From positions 1 to 19,200 of the forward strand of contig CABULX010000035.1 in NCBI GenBank assembly GCA_902492545.1: DNA of 19,200 bases. Reading direction: 5' to 3'. This stretch comes from an uncultured Collinsella sp. Lineage in GTDB: Bacteria; Actinomycetota; Coriobacteriia; Coriobacteriales; Coriobacteriaceae. Below the pieces are notes generated by a model. That model saw nothing but the letters and a program-made list of their open reading frames with translations. It had not been told where the DNA came from and made no database searches. Made by a program: the position numbers and the translations under genes. How positions within the stretch are numbered: position 1 is the first letter of the stretch; each line of letters begins with the position of its first letter. This document shows positions 13,055-19,200 of this stretch, one piece after another.

Positions 13055-14075
13055 CGCAGAGCAGCTTAGCGATCTGGACGGCGTTGGTTGCCGCGCCCTT
13101 ACGGATTTGGTCACCGCAGCACCAGAAGGTAATGCCACGCGCGGCCTCCGGGTTCGAGATGTCGCGGCGCACGCGACCGACCCAAATCAGGTCCTGATCG
13201 GACGTATCCATCGGCATGGGGAAGCGGTCGTGCGCATCCTCGGCGCTCATGTCGTCAACCAGCTTCACGCCCGGAGCGGCAGCCAGCGCAACACGGGCCT
13301 CGTCAACCGTAATGTCACGCTCGAACTCGAGCGTAATGCTCTCGGAGTGCGAGCGCAGCACAGGCACGCGCACGCAGGTGCAGTTCACGCGCAGCTCGGG
13401 CAGGTGCATGATCTTACGGCCCTCGTTTTGTAGCTTCATCTCCTCAGAGGTAAAGCCCTCCTCCTTGACGCCGCCAATCTGCGGAATCAGGTTGCTCGCC
13501 AGCTGGGCGGCAAATGCGCGCGGCTCGGGAATCTCCTCGCCACGGCCCAGGGCAGCAAGCTGCGCTTCGAGCTCGGCCATACCGGGAGCACCGGCACCAG
13601 AAGCCGCCTGATACGTCGAGACGATCATGCGCTTCACGCCGGCAAGCTGATGCAGCGGCCACGTGGGAACCAGGCCGATGATGGTCGCGCAGTTGGGGTT
13701 GGCGATAAGGCCGTGATGCCACTTGATGTCGTCGGCATTGATCTCGGGCACGACCAGCGGCACCTCGGGATCCATGCGGAAGGCATGGCTGTTGTCGACC
13801 ACGACGGCGCCGCGCTTTACGGCCTCGGGCAGCAATTCCTTGGCGATATCGTCGCCGGCAGCGCCAAGCACAATGTCACAGCCCTCAAAGGCCTCGGGGC
13901 AAGCCTCTTCGATCACGATTTGCTCGCCGCGGAACTCGACGGTCTTGCCCGCGGAGCGTGCGCTTGCCAACAGCTTGAGCTTGCCGACCGGGAACTCCTG
14001 CTCGTTGAGGCACTCGAGCATCTGGGTGCCCACGGCTCCCGTCGCGCCCAAAATAGCAACCGTGTACTGTTTCAT
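13050..14075 (-). CDS. asd: Aspartate-semialdehyde dehydrogenase
   Basis: A 341-residue cytosolic enzyme that reduces aspartyl phosphate to aspartate semialdehyde with NADPH, the branch point to lysine, threonine and methionine. Residues 7-20 (AILGATGAVGTQML) form the nucleotide loop. NPNCATI carries the nucleophile Cys129. STYQAASGAG gives Gln156, and RVPVLRSH gives Arg236 and His243, with the same 7-residue spacing as the catalytic pair in E. coli Asd. The ATG at 14075 is chosen because GGGGGA lies just upstream and the family N-terminus starts there; the frame is open to 14162. It follows lysC on the same strand after 173 bp that contain two hairpins, so it may be co-transcribed or have its own promoter (TATAAA at 14144-14139 is a weak candidate). 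Confidence 0.95.
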   Translation of the reverse strand: MKQYTVAILGATGAVGTQMLECLNEQEFPVGKLKLLASARSAGKTVEFRGEQIVIEEACPEAFEGCDIVLGAAGDDIAKELLPEAVKRGAVVVDNSHAFRMDPEVPLVVPEINADDIKWHHGLIANPNCATIIGLVPTWPLHQLAGVKRMIVSTYQAASGAGAPGMAELEAQLAALGRGEEIPEPRAFAAQLASNLIPQIGGVKEEGFTSEEMKLQNEGRKIMHLPELRVNCTCVRVPVLRSHSESITLEFERDITVDEARVALAAAPGVKLVDDMSAEDAHDRFPMPMDTSDQDLIWVGRVRRDISNPEAARGITFWCCGDQIRKGAATNAVQIAKLLCE

Positions 14076-14152
14076 GCTTCCCCCTTTAAAGGTTGTGGCT
14101 TTTGCCCGCACGCCGAGCAGGCCGATTATTGTTGCCAGTTTATACAAGAACA

Positions 14153-14173
14153 GGGCGGGCATGAAACCCGCCC
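14153..14173 (-). other. GC-rich hairpin in the lysC-asd gap
   Basis: GGGCGGG (14153-14159) and CCCGCCC (14167-14173) pair perfectly around a 7-nt loop. On the minus strand TGTTCTTG and a TATAAA follow, so it could be a weak terminator or attenuator, or overlap a promoter of asd. No leader peptide rich in Lys, Thr or Met codons was seen. Confidence 0.4.
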
Positions 14174-14206
14174 CGTCGAAACGAAACCGAAACGAAACGC
14201 CCCGCC

Positions 14207-14238
14207 GTAGATTTTTGAGACATGACCCAAAAATCTAC
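14207..14238 (-). terminator. Inverted repeat after lysC
   Basis: GTAGATTTTTG (14207-14217) and CAAAAATCTAC (14228-14238) form a perfect 11-bp stem with a 10-nt loop, 10 bp past the lysC stop. The stem is AT-rich and no T run follows on the minus strand, so it is an atypical terminator; it may instead be a palindromic repeat or an mRNA processing signal. Confidence 0.45.
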
Positions 14239-14248
14239 CGAGCAGTCG

Positions 14249-15637
14249 CTACTTTTTGAGCGCGGCCAGGGTGGGATCGGCCGGCGCGGGAGCCTCCAGA
14301 TCGGAGACCTTCACAATGCCGTTCTCATCGGAGAAGGCACGGTAAATGGTCCGAATCGCAAGGTCGAAGTCCTTCTCCTCGACACCGATAATGATATTGA
14401 TCTCGTCACAGCTCTGCGAAATCATGCGCACGCTCACGCCGGCCTGGCCAAGCATGCCAAACAGGTGGCCCGAGATGCCTGCACGACCGCGCAGGTTACG
14501 GCCGACGGTCGCGATGAGCGCCAAGCCCTCGACAACCTCGATCTCGAGCGGCTCGACCTCCTGCTGGATGTCGCCCACAAGTGAGTACAGCGAATCGTGC
14601 ACATCCTGCTCCTGCACCACGGCGCCAAAGCGGTCGACACCAGTGGGCATGTGCTCGACGGAAACGTCATAGCGCTCGAACACCGAAAGCGCACGGCGCA
14701 TAAAGCCAACGCGGGGCTTGGTGCGGTCACGGGCGACGTTGATGGCGACAAAACCGCGCTTGCCGGTCACGCCGGTAATGATGGGCTCTGCCTCACCCTC
14801 ATCAGCCGTCTCGCTAATGATGGTGCCGGGGTCCTGCGGCGCATTGGTGTTCTTGATGACCAGCGGAATACCCGCCTCGCGCACGGGGAACACGGCCTCC
14901 TCGTGCAGGACGCTTGCGCCCATGTACGAAAGCTCGCGCAGCTCCTCGTAGGTAACGCGCGCAATGGGCTGAGCCTCGGGAACAATACGCGGATCGGCAG
15001 AATAGAAACCCGAAACGTCGGTCCAGTTCTCGTACAGATCGGCGCCCAGGCACTTGGCCAGGATCGAGCCCGAGATATCGCCGCCGCCACGGTCGAGCAG
15101 CTTGATCTGGCCCTCTCGCGTCGCGCCGTAGAAACCGGGCATAACAAAGCCGCCCTGCTGGCCGTACTCCTGCACCAGCTCGGAGGTGCGATTCATGCTG
15201 AGCGTACCGTCGTGATGGAACGCCACAACCGTCGCGGCGTCCAGGAACGGCAGGCCCAGGTACTCGGCCATCAGGCGAGCGGTGAAGTACTCGCCGCGGC
15301 TCACGAGCTCCTCGGTAGAGTAACCGCCCGAGCGGGCGCGCTCGGCAAAGGCCGCGAACTCCTCGCGGATGGGATAGGTGAGCTCCAGCTCGTCAGCGAT
15401 ATCAAAATAGCGCTGGCCAATGTCCTCGAGCAGTTCCTCGCACGACACGTGATACTTAACGTGCGCGTTAACCAGGTAGAGCAGGTCGGTCACCTTGGTG
15501 TCGCCCTTAAAGCGGCGGCCGCAGGCGGAAACCACCACAAAACGGCGGGCAGGGTCGGCATCGACGATGGCCTTGATCTTCTTGAAGTGTTCGGCGTCGG
15601 CGACCGACGAGCCGCCAAACTTGGCAATCTTAATCAT
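14249..15637 (-). CDS. lysC: Aspartate kinase
   Basis: A 462-residue enzyme that phosphorylates aspartate, the committed step to lysine, threonine and methionine. KFGGSS (6-11) is the kinase signature. VSRGEYFTARL (112-122), LLDRGGGDISGSI (180-192) and the YSADPRIV block (212-219) complete the amino acid kinase fold. Two ACT domains follow (about 296-365 and 370-435, including LIATVGRNLRGRAGISG), where end-product amino acids usually bind for feedback inhibition. It is monofunctional, with no homoserine dehydrogenase fused, and the length fits the class with an uninterrupted catalytic plus ACT chain. It diverges from thrC across 103 bp, too short for a lysine riboswitch. asd follows on the same strand. 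Confidence 0.95.
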   Translation of the reverse strand: MIKIAKFGGSSVADAEHFKKIKAIVDADPARRFVVVSACGRRFKGDTKVTDLLYLVNAHVKYHVSCEELLEDIGQRYFDIADELELTYPIREEFAAFAERARSGGYSTEELVSRGEYFTARLMAEYLGLPFLDAATVVAFHHDGTLSMNRTSELVQEYGQQGGFVMPGFYGATREGQIKLLDRGGGDISGSILAKCLGADLYENWTDVSGFYSADPRIVPEAQPIARVTYEELRELSYMGASVLHEEAVFPVREAGIPLVIKNTNAPQDPGTIISETADEGEAEPIITGVTGKRGFVAINVARDRTKPRVGFMRRALSVFERYDVSVEHMPTGVDRFGAVVQEQDVHDSLYSLVGDIQQEVEPLEIEVVEGLALIATVGRNLRGRAGISGHLFGMLGQAGVSVRMISQSCDEINIIIGVEEKDFDLAIRTIYRAFSDENGIVKVSDLEAPAPADPTLAALKK

Positions 15638-15740
15638 GGGCTTGAGGTTACCTTTCTAAAAGCCTCTGCAAACCTGTTTTGCGCGCTCTGATACCATGGT
15701 TTCACCGATTGGGTCCAAGGCATCCGAGGAGCAGTGTTAT

Positions 15741-17258
15741 ATGGGAACTTATCATAGTACACGAGGACGCACTTTATCGTGCTCAAGTAAGGTGGCAATC
15801 CGCACCGGCATCGCTCCCGACGGGGGTTTGTTTGTCTCGGACGAACTCGGCACCCAGCAGGTCGATATCAGCTCGCTTGCAGATAAATCGTACTTTGAAA
15901 TCGCTCAAGATGTGTTGGGAATGTTACTGAATGATTACACGGCCGAAGAAATTTCGGCGTGTGTCGACGAGGCATACCGCGGCACGTTCGCGAGTGAAGA
16001 GGTTACGCCGCTCGTCAAACTCGACGCTGCGCCGGGCGCTGACGCCCCTCAGACCTATGTGATGGAGCTCTTTGGCGGCCCCACAAGCGCCTTCAAGGAC
16101 GTCGCCCTGCAGATGCTCCCCCGTCTGATGGCCCGCACTTCCGCCAAGGACGGCGGCGCCGAGCGCATCATGATCGTCACCGCCACGTCGGGCGACACCG
16201 GCAAGGCCGCACTCGCCGGTTTTGCCGACGCGCCGGGCACGGGCATCACCGTCTTTTATCCCGAGGGCAAGGTCAGCCGCGTCCAGAACCTGCAGATGTC
16301 CACGCAGGAGGGCGACAACGTCGCCGTCTGCGGCATCCGCGGCAACTTTGACGACGCCCAGAGCGCCGTCAAGCGCATCTTTGCCGATAAGGAGCTTGCC
16401 GAGCGCCTGGAGGCCGCTGGCACTGTGCTTTCGAGCGCCAACTCCATCAATGTCGGCCGTCTGGTACCGCAGGTCGTCTACTACTTTGCCGCCTATGCGC
16501 AGCTGCTGCGCGCCGGCGCCATCGAGGCCGGCGACGCCGTTGAGTTCTGTGTGCCCACCGGCAACTTTGGCGATATCCTGGCCGGCTACTACGCCAAGCG
16601 CATGGGTCTGCCCGTCGCCAAGCTCGTCGTGGCGAGCGACAAGAACAACGTGCTTGCCGACTTCCTGACCACCGGCGTTTACGACCGTAACCGCCCGTTC
16701 TTCACGACCATCTCGCCGTCGATGGACATCCTCATCAGCTCCAACCTGGAGCGCATGCTGTACTTCCTGTCCGATGGCGACTGTGAGCTCGTTGCCGGCC
16801 TTATGGAGCAGCTGGCGCAGACTGGTCGCTACGAGGTGCCCGCCGAGCTGCTGGCCAAGATTCAGAGCGTCTTTGCCTGCGGCTGGGCCAGCGAGGACGA
16901 GGTCCGCACTGCCATCAAGAGCTGCTGGGATACGAACGGCTACGTAATCGACCCGCACACCGCTTGTGGTTATCACGTCTTTGAGCAGGCCGCTCCCGCC
17001 GAGGGCGCCAAGGCCCGCGTGCTGCTTTCGACCGCAAGCCCCTACAAGTTCCCGCGCGCCTGCTGCGACGCCCTGGGCCTTAACGTTCCCGAGGACGACT
17101 TTGAGGCCATGCGCGTGCTCGAGCAGGCCACCAATACGGTCGCACCGGCACAACTCGCCGAACTCGAGTCCAAGCCCGTCCGCTTCGAAGACGTCTGCGA
17201 CGTTGCCGACATGGCCAACTACGTAGAGCAGGCTGCAAAAAAGATGGCTACCAACTAA
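15741..17258 (+). CDS. thrC: Threonine synthase
   Basis: A 505-residue PLP enzyme that converts O-phosphohomoserine to threonine. MGTYHSTRGR starts like the family. FGGPTSAFKDVALQML carries the PLP-binding Lys119, TATSGDTGKAAL is the phosphate/substrate loop, and CVPTGNFGDILAGYYAKRMG is the conserved glycine-rich block. The length matches the long (yeast/E. coli-like) class. The ATG at 15741 is preferred because GAGGAG lies about 10 nt upstream and the protein then begins at the family N-terminus; a start at 15696 is also open. It is divergent from lysC. A strong terminator follows it, so thrB probably depends on read-through or its own promoter. Confidence 0.95.
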   Translation: MGTYHSTRGRTLSCSSKVAIRTGIAPDGGLFVSDELGTQQVDISSLADKSYFEIAQDVLGMLLNDYTAEEISACVDEAYRGTFASEEVTPLVKLDAAPGADAPQTYVMELFGGPTSAFKDVALQMLPRLMARTSAKDGGAERIMIVTATSGDTGKAALAGFADAPGTGITVFYPEGKVSRVQNLQMSTQEGDNVAVCGIRGNFDDAQSAVKRIFADKELAERLEAAGTVLSSANSINVGRLVPQVVYYFAAYAQLLRAGAIEAGDAVEFCVPTGNFGDILAGYYAKRMGLPVAKLVVASDKNNVLADFLTTGVYDRNRPFFTTISPSMDILISSNLERMLYFLSDGDCELVAGLMEQLAQTGRYEVPAELLAKIQSVFACGWASEDEVRTAIKSCWDTNGYVIDPHTACGYHVFEQAAPAEGAKARVLLSTASPYKFPRACCDALGLNVPEDDFEAMRVLEQATNTVAPAQLAELESKPVRFEDVCDVADMANYVEQAAKKMATN

Positions 17259-17270
17259 ACCCCATATAAG

Positions 17271-17305
17271 GCGCCGGCGAAAGCCGGCGCACCTTCTTTT
17301 TATTT
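17271..17305 (+). terminator. Rho-independent terminator of thrC
   Basis: A perfect 8-bp stem, GCGCCGGC (17271-17278) with GCCGGCGC (17283-17290), closed by a GAAA tetraloop. It is followed by ACCTTCTTTTTATTT, a convincing T-rich tail on the plus strand. Confidence 0.85.
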
Positions 17306-17333
17306 AGCTTTCGGGATGATGACGAGCATGCGA

Positions 17334-17445
17334 GCGGGTCTGGCCGTTTAGTTCGTCGCGAGTTCCGCACGAGCCGGAAAGCACTTAATGTGCTTTCCGA
17401 GCGAGCCAGGACTGCCCGAGCAGCGAACTAAACGGTCAGACCCGC
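17334..17445 (+). repeat. Nested palindrome in the thrB leader
   Basis: The main arm 17334-17355 pairs with 17424-17445 (22 bp, one G-T). The inner arm CGGAAAGCAC (17375-17384) pairs perfectly with 17390-17399 around TTAAT. Large asymmetric internal loops separate them. Read on the minus strand, the loops contain GTCCTGGCTCG and GTGCGGAAC, loosely like the GTCCTCGGAC and CTGCGGAAA motifs of the stop-spanning palindromes. The structure ends two bases before the thrB AGGAGG. Confidence 0.7.
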
Positions 17446-17459
17446 CCAGGAGGACCCAC

Positions 17460-18341
17460 ATGATCAAAATCACCGTCCCAGCAACCAGCGCCAACCTAGG
17501 CATCGGCTACGACACCCTCGGCATGGCCGTCAGCCTCTACTCGCACTTCACCTTCGAGCGCGCCGACAAACTCACCATCACGGGCTGCCCCGAGGAATTC
17601 CAAAACGAGAACAACCTGGTCTACGTGAGCTTTGTCGATGCACTGGCTGCATGGGGCGAGCCGGCTTTTCCCGTTGCCATCGACATTCAAACCGATGTGC
17701 CCGTCGCTCGCGGCCTGGGTTCCAGCTCCACCTGCGTCGTCGCTGGCATCATGGCGGCCGCCGCGCTGACGGGCCACACCGTCGACCGCGCTGAGCTCGT
17801 CCGCATTGCCACCGAGGTCGAGGGCCATCCCGATAACGTCGCCCCTGCTATCCTGGGCGGCGCCGTCTGCTCCTTTACGCCGACCGATTCGCTCCCCCAG
17901 TGCCTGCGCTACGAGGTGAGCGATCGCCTGCGTTTTATTACCGTGATTCCGCCCTACGAGGTACACACGAGCGAGGCGCGCAAGGTCGTGCCGCAGGAGA
18001 TTCCGCTCTCCACCGCCGTGTGGCAGATGGGCCGCATCGCCGGCATGACGCGCGGCTTGGAGACTGGTGACCTCGACCTGATTGCCGCCGCCAACGACGA
18101 CCGCATCCAGGAGCCCTATCGTCGCCGTCTGATTCCCGACTACAACGCCGTGCGCGACACCTGCCTTAACGGCGGCGCTAAGACCATCTGGATTAGCGGC
18201 TCGGGCTCGACCCTCATGGCTGTGACCGACGACACCATCGTGGCAAAGTTCCTGCAGGTCAAGCTGCGCGAGCAGTTCCCCAAGTGCGATACGCATATTC
18301 TGACGTGCGACACGGAAGGCGCCCAGATCGAATACCTGTAG
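17460..18341 (+). CDS. thrB: Homoserine kinase
   Basis: A 293-residue GHMP-family kinase that phosphorylates homoserine, supplying the substrate of threonine synthase. The N-terminal ITVPATSANLGIGYDTLGMA (4-23), ATP loop PVARGLGSSST (81-91), EGHPDNVAPAILGG and C-terminal WISGSGSTLMAV are all family signatures. The ATG at 17460 is chosen for the perfect AGGAGG 6 nt upstream; an earlier in-frame start at 17388 would lie inside the palindrome. It follows thrC on the same strand, but a terminator and a nested palindrome fill the 201-bp gap, suggesting separate control. Its own stop codon falls in the basal arm of the next palindrome. Confidence 0.95.
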   Translation: MIKITVPATSANLGIGYDTLGMAVSLYSHFTFERADKLTITGCPEEFQNENNLVYVSFVDALAAWGEPAFPVAIDIQTDVPVARGLGSSSTCVVAGIMAAAALTGHTVDRAELVRIATEVEGHPDNVAPAILGGAVCSFTPTDSLPQCLRYEVSDRLRFITVIPPYEVHTSEARKVVPQEIPLSTAVWQMGRIAGMTRGLETGDLDLIAAANDDRIQEPYRRRLIPDYNAVRDTCLNGGAKTIWISGSGSTLMAVTDDTIVAKFLQVKLREQFPKCDTHILTCDTEGAQIEYL

Positions 18342-18517
18342 TCGCCGTCCCGTATACTCGCCGGGGAGGCCAGGGGCTTTGCCCCCAAATCGTCCTCGGA
18401 CATGGCAGGACCCCCGCTGCGCACTTCGTGCGGCGGGGGTCCTGCCGTCCTGCGGAAAGATTTGGGGGCAAAGCCCCTGGCCTCCCCTACGTTAGCTTCG
18501 CTGACGGCGGCTACAGG
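18335..18517 (+). repeat. Stop-spanning nested palindrome, copy 3 (thrB 3' end)
   Basis: The basal arm CCTGTAGTCGCCGTC (18335-18349, holding the thrB stop TAG) pairs with 18503-18517 over 15 positions with one T-G wobble. The main arm 18363-18391 pairs perfectly (29 bp) with 18459-18487. The internal loop carries GTCCTCGGACATG and CGTCCTGCGGAAA, the same as at pfkA. The inner arm 18405-18417 pairs perfectly with 18433-18445. The tip is GCAC-TTC-GTGC. CCTACGTTAGC follows the main arm where the other copies have CCTACGGTGAC. Confidence 0.85.
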
Positions 18518-18562
18518 GACCTACGCTTTGTAAAAGCGCCGGGCTGATAGTTGCTTTTTATT

Positions 18563-18596
18563 GGTAGGGGCTCTTGCTAGGTAGGGGCACTTACTA
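18563..18596. repeat. 17-bp tandem direct repeat
   Basis: GGTAGGGGCTCTTGCTA (18563-18579) is followed directly by GGTAGGGGCACTTACTA (18580-18596), two differences in 17. It is non-coding and lies between the thrB palindrome and the convergent regulator. No other signal is seen between 18518 and 18562. Confidence 0.55.
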
Positions 18597-18599
18597 GTG

Positions 18600-18614
18600 A
18601 CAGGCTTCGCCTGT
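18600..18614 (-). terminator. Short hairpin after the minus-strand regulator
   Basis: ACAGGC (18600-18605) and GCCTGT (18609-18614) pair perfectly around TTC, 10 bp past the stop of the regulator at 18624. There is no T run on the minus strand, so termination strength is uncertain. Confidence 0.35.
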
Positions 18615-18623
18615 GCGCTTGGT

Positions 18624-19200
18624 TTACGCTGCGCTTGTTTCTTTGTATTCGAAGACTGGTTCTAGGAGGTCTTCGATGTTGCAGTGTAGGACTTTTGCAA
18701 TATCCCTCACTGTCGTTACCGAGGCTTCGTTGATGTTTCGCTGGCGCTGTTCGTACATTTGGATTGAACGGAGCGATACACCCGATTCGTATGCCAGGTC
18801 TTGTTGGGTTTTTTTAATCCTCTTTCTTGCTAGCGCCAGTTTAGTCTGACGCGGCGCCTTCTTCGCCATATCACAGACAAGGCGCGCCACGCGCTCCTCC
18901 GAGGCCTCATGCCAGGGGTAGTACAGGTTTCGCAGCGCATCAAATGGAACAACATGAAGCAGATCTTCGAACGATCCCCCTAGGCGCCACTGCAAATATG
19001 CCAGTATCCAGCCCGTCCAATATTCTGGTGTCTTCTCAAATCGGTAGGTCCGATCTGGCATCGACCCTGTTTGGTAACCAGATCTTTCGGAGATGAGCGC
19101 AAATAGTTCAACGCCCGACTTTCCCGACACTACCCATGCGTTGCCGCGTTCGAACTCGCGAGCTACGCCGCTCAGGCAAAAGAGTTCAGCAACTTCCGAT
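18624..19200 (-). CDS. XRE-type helix-turn-helix protein with N-terminal domain, start beyond window
   Basis: The frame is open from the stop at 18624 to the window edge, giving 192 residues without a required start; the GTG at 19130 is internal. The visible N-terminal part (ELFCLSGVAREFERGNAWVVSGKSG, with PEYWTGWILAYLQWRLGGSFEDLL further on) is an uncharacterised domain. A C-terminal helix-turn-helix of the Cro/C1 type follows (KLALARKRIKKTQQDLAYES, then SLRSIQMYEQR, ending NIEDLLEPVFEY). Having the DNA-binding domain at the C-terminus, after an alpha-helical domain of about 110 residues, is the reverse of most XRE proteins. I recall similar proteins from gut Firmicutes and Actinomycetota, but no function or target is known to me. 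Confidence 0.8.
   Translation of the reverse strand, partial: SEVAELFCLSGVAREFERGNAWVVSGKSGVELFALISERSGYQTGSMPDRTYRFEKTPEYWTGWILAYLQWRLGGSFEDLLHVVPFDALRNLYYPWHEASEERVARLVCDMAKKAPRQTKLALARKRIKKTQQDLAYESGVSLRSIQMYEQRQRNINEASVTTVRDIAKVLHCNIEDLLEPVFEYKETSAA

Noticed and set aside
15638..15740. Lysine riboswitch or threonine attenuator between lysC and thrC
   Set aside because: Only 103 bp are shared by two divergent genes, too short for a lysine riboswitch, and no Thr/Ile-rich leader peptide or terminator-antiterminator pair is visible.
15924..17153. Long minus-strand open frame opposite thrC
   Set aside because: It is an antisense shadow of threonine synthase codons with no family resemblance.
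1..19200. tRNA, rRNA, prophage or integrase genes
   Set aside because: No such sequences were recognised on either strand.

Overview
The window looks like chromosome from a GC-rich member of the Coriobacteriia (Actinomycetota), most likely Collinsella or a close relative. This is an inference from protein style, base composition, a Gram-positive/actinobacterial LexA-type box (CGAACAGCTGTTCG) and the abundance of short palindromic intergenic repeats; no 16S or marker search was possible.

Layout. 1-503 (minus): a toxin-antitoxin pair with a RelB/DinJ-like antitoxin and a PIN-domain toxin cut by the window edge. 722-2107 (minus): M18 aminopeptidase. 2269-3354 (plus): membrane-anchored choloylglycine-hydrolase-family amidohydrolase. 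3495-4574 (plus): 6-phosphofructokinase. 4968-5906 (plus): XRE-type regulator with a membrane C-terminus. 5907-6359: gene-free, with two inverted-repeat elements. 6360-6680 (plus): small conserved protein. 6797-10269 (minus): two-gene MacB/LolD-like ABC exporter. 10541-11179 (plus): GyrI-like protein behind a near-perfect SOS box. 11350-11924: a deletion scar joining the 5' part of an Abi-family gene to the 3' tail of a ClC chloride channel gene. 12069-12647 (minus): O6-methylguanine-DNA methyltransferase. 13050-18341: an aspartate-to-threonine cluster, lysC and asd on minus and thrC and thrB on plus, diverging from 15638-15740. 18624-19200 (minus): an XRE-type regulator cut by the window end.

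The four aspartate-family genes cover aspartate to aspartate semialdehyde (lysC, asd) and homoserine to threonine (thrB, thrC). Homoserine dehydrogenase is not in the window. The SOS box near a GyrI-like gene and the methyltransferase hint at DNA-damage response functions around 10.4-12.7 kb.

The most unusual signal is a family of roughly 160-185 nt nested palindromes lying over the ends of pfkA, asd and thrB, all in the same orientation relative to the gene. The long paired arms differ completely between copies yet remain complementary. Short internal-loop motifs (GTCC-TC / TGC-GGA, a TTC apical loop, and CCTACGGTGAC or a variant) are kept, and the basal stem includes the gene's own stop codon. 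A looser relative sits directly in front of the thrB ribosome binding site. A second repeat family of 45 bp occurs at the 3' ends of the aminopeptidase and ABC permease genes, with a diverged inverted copy at 10326-10358.
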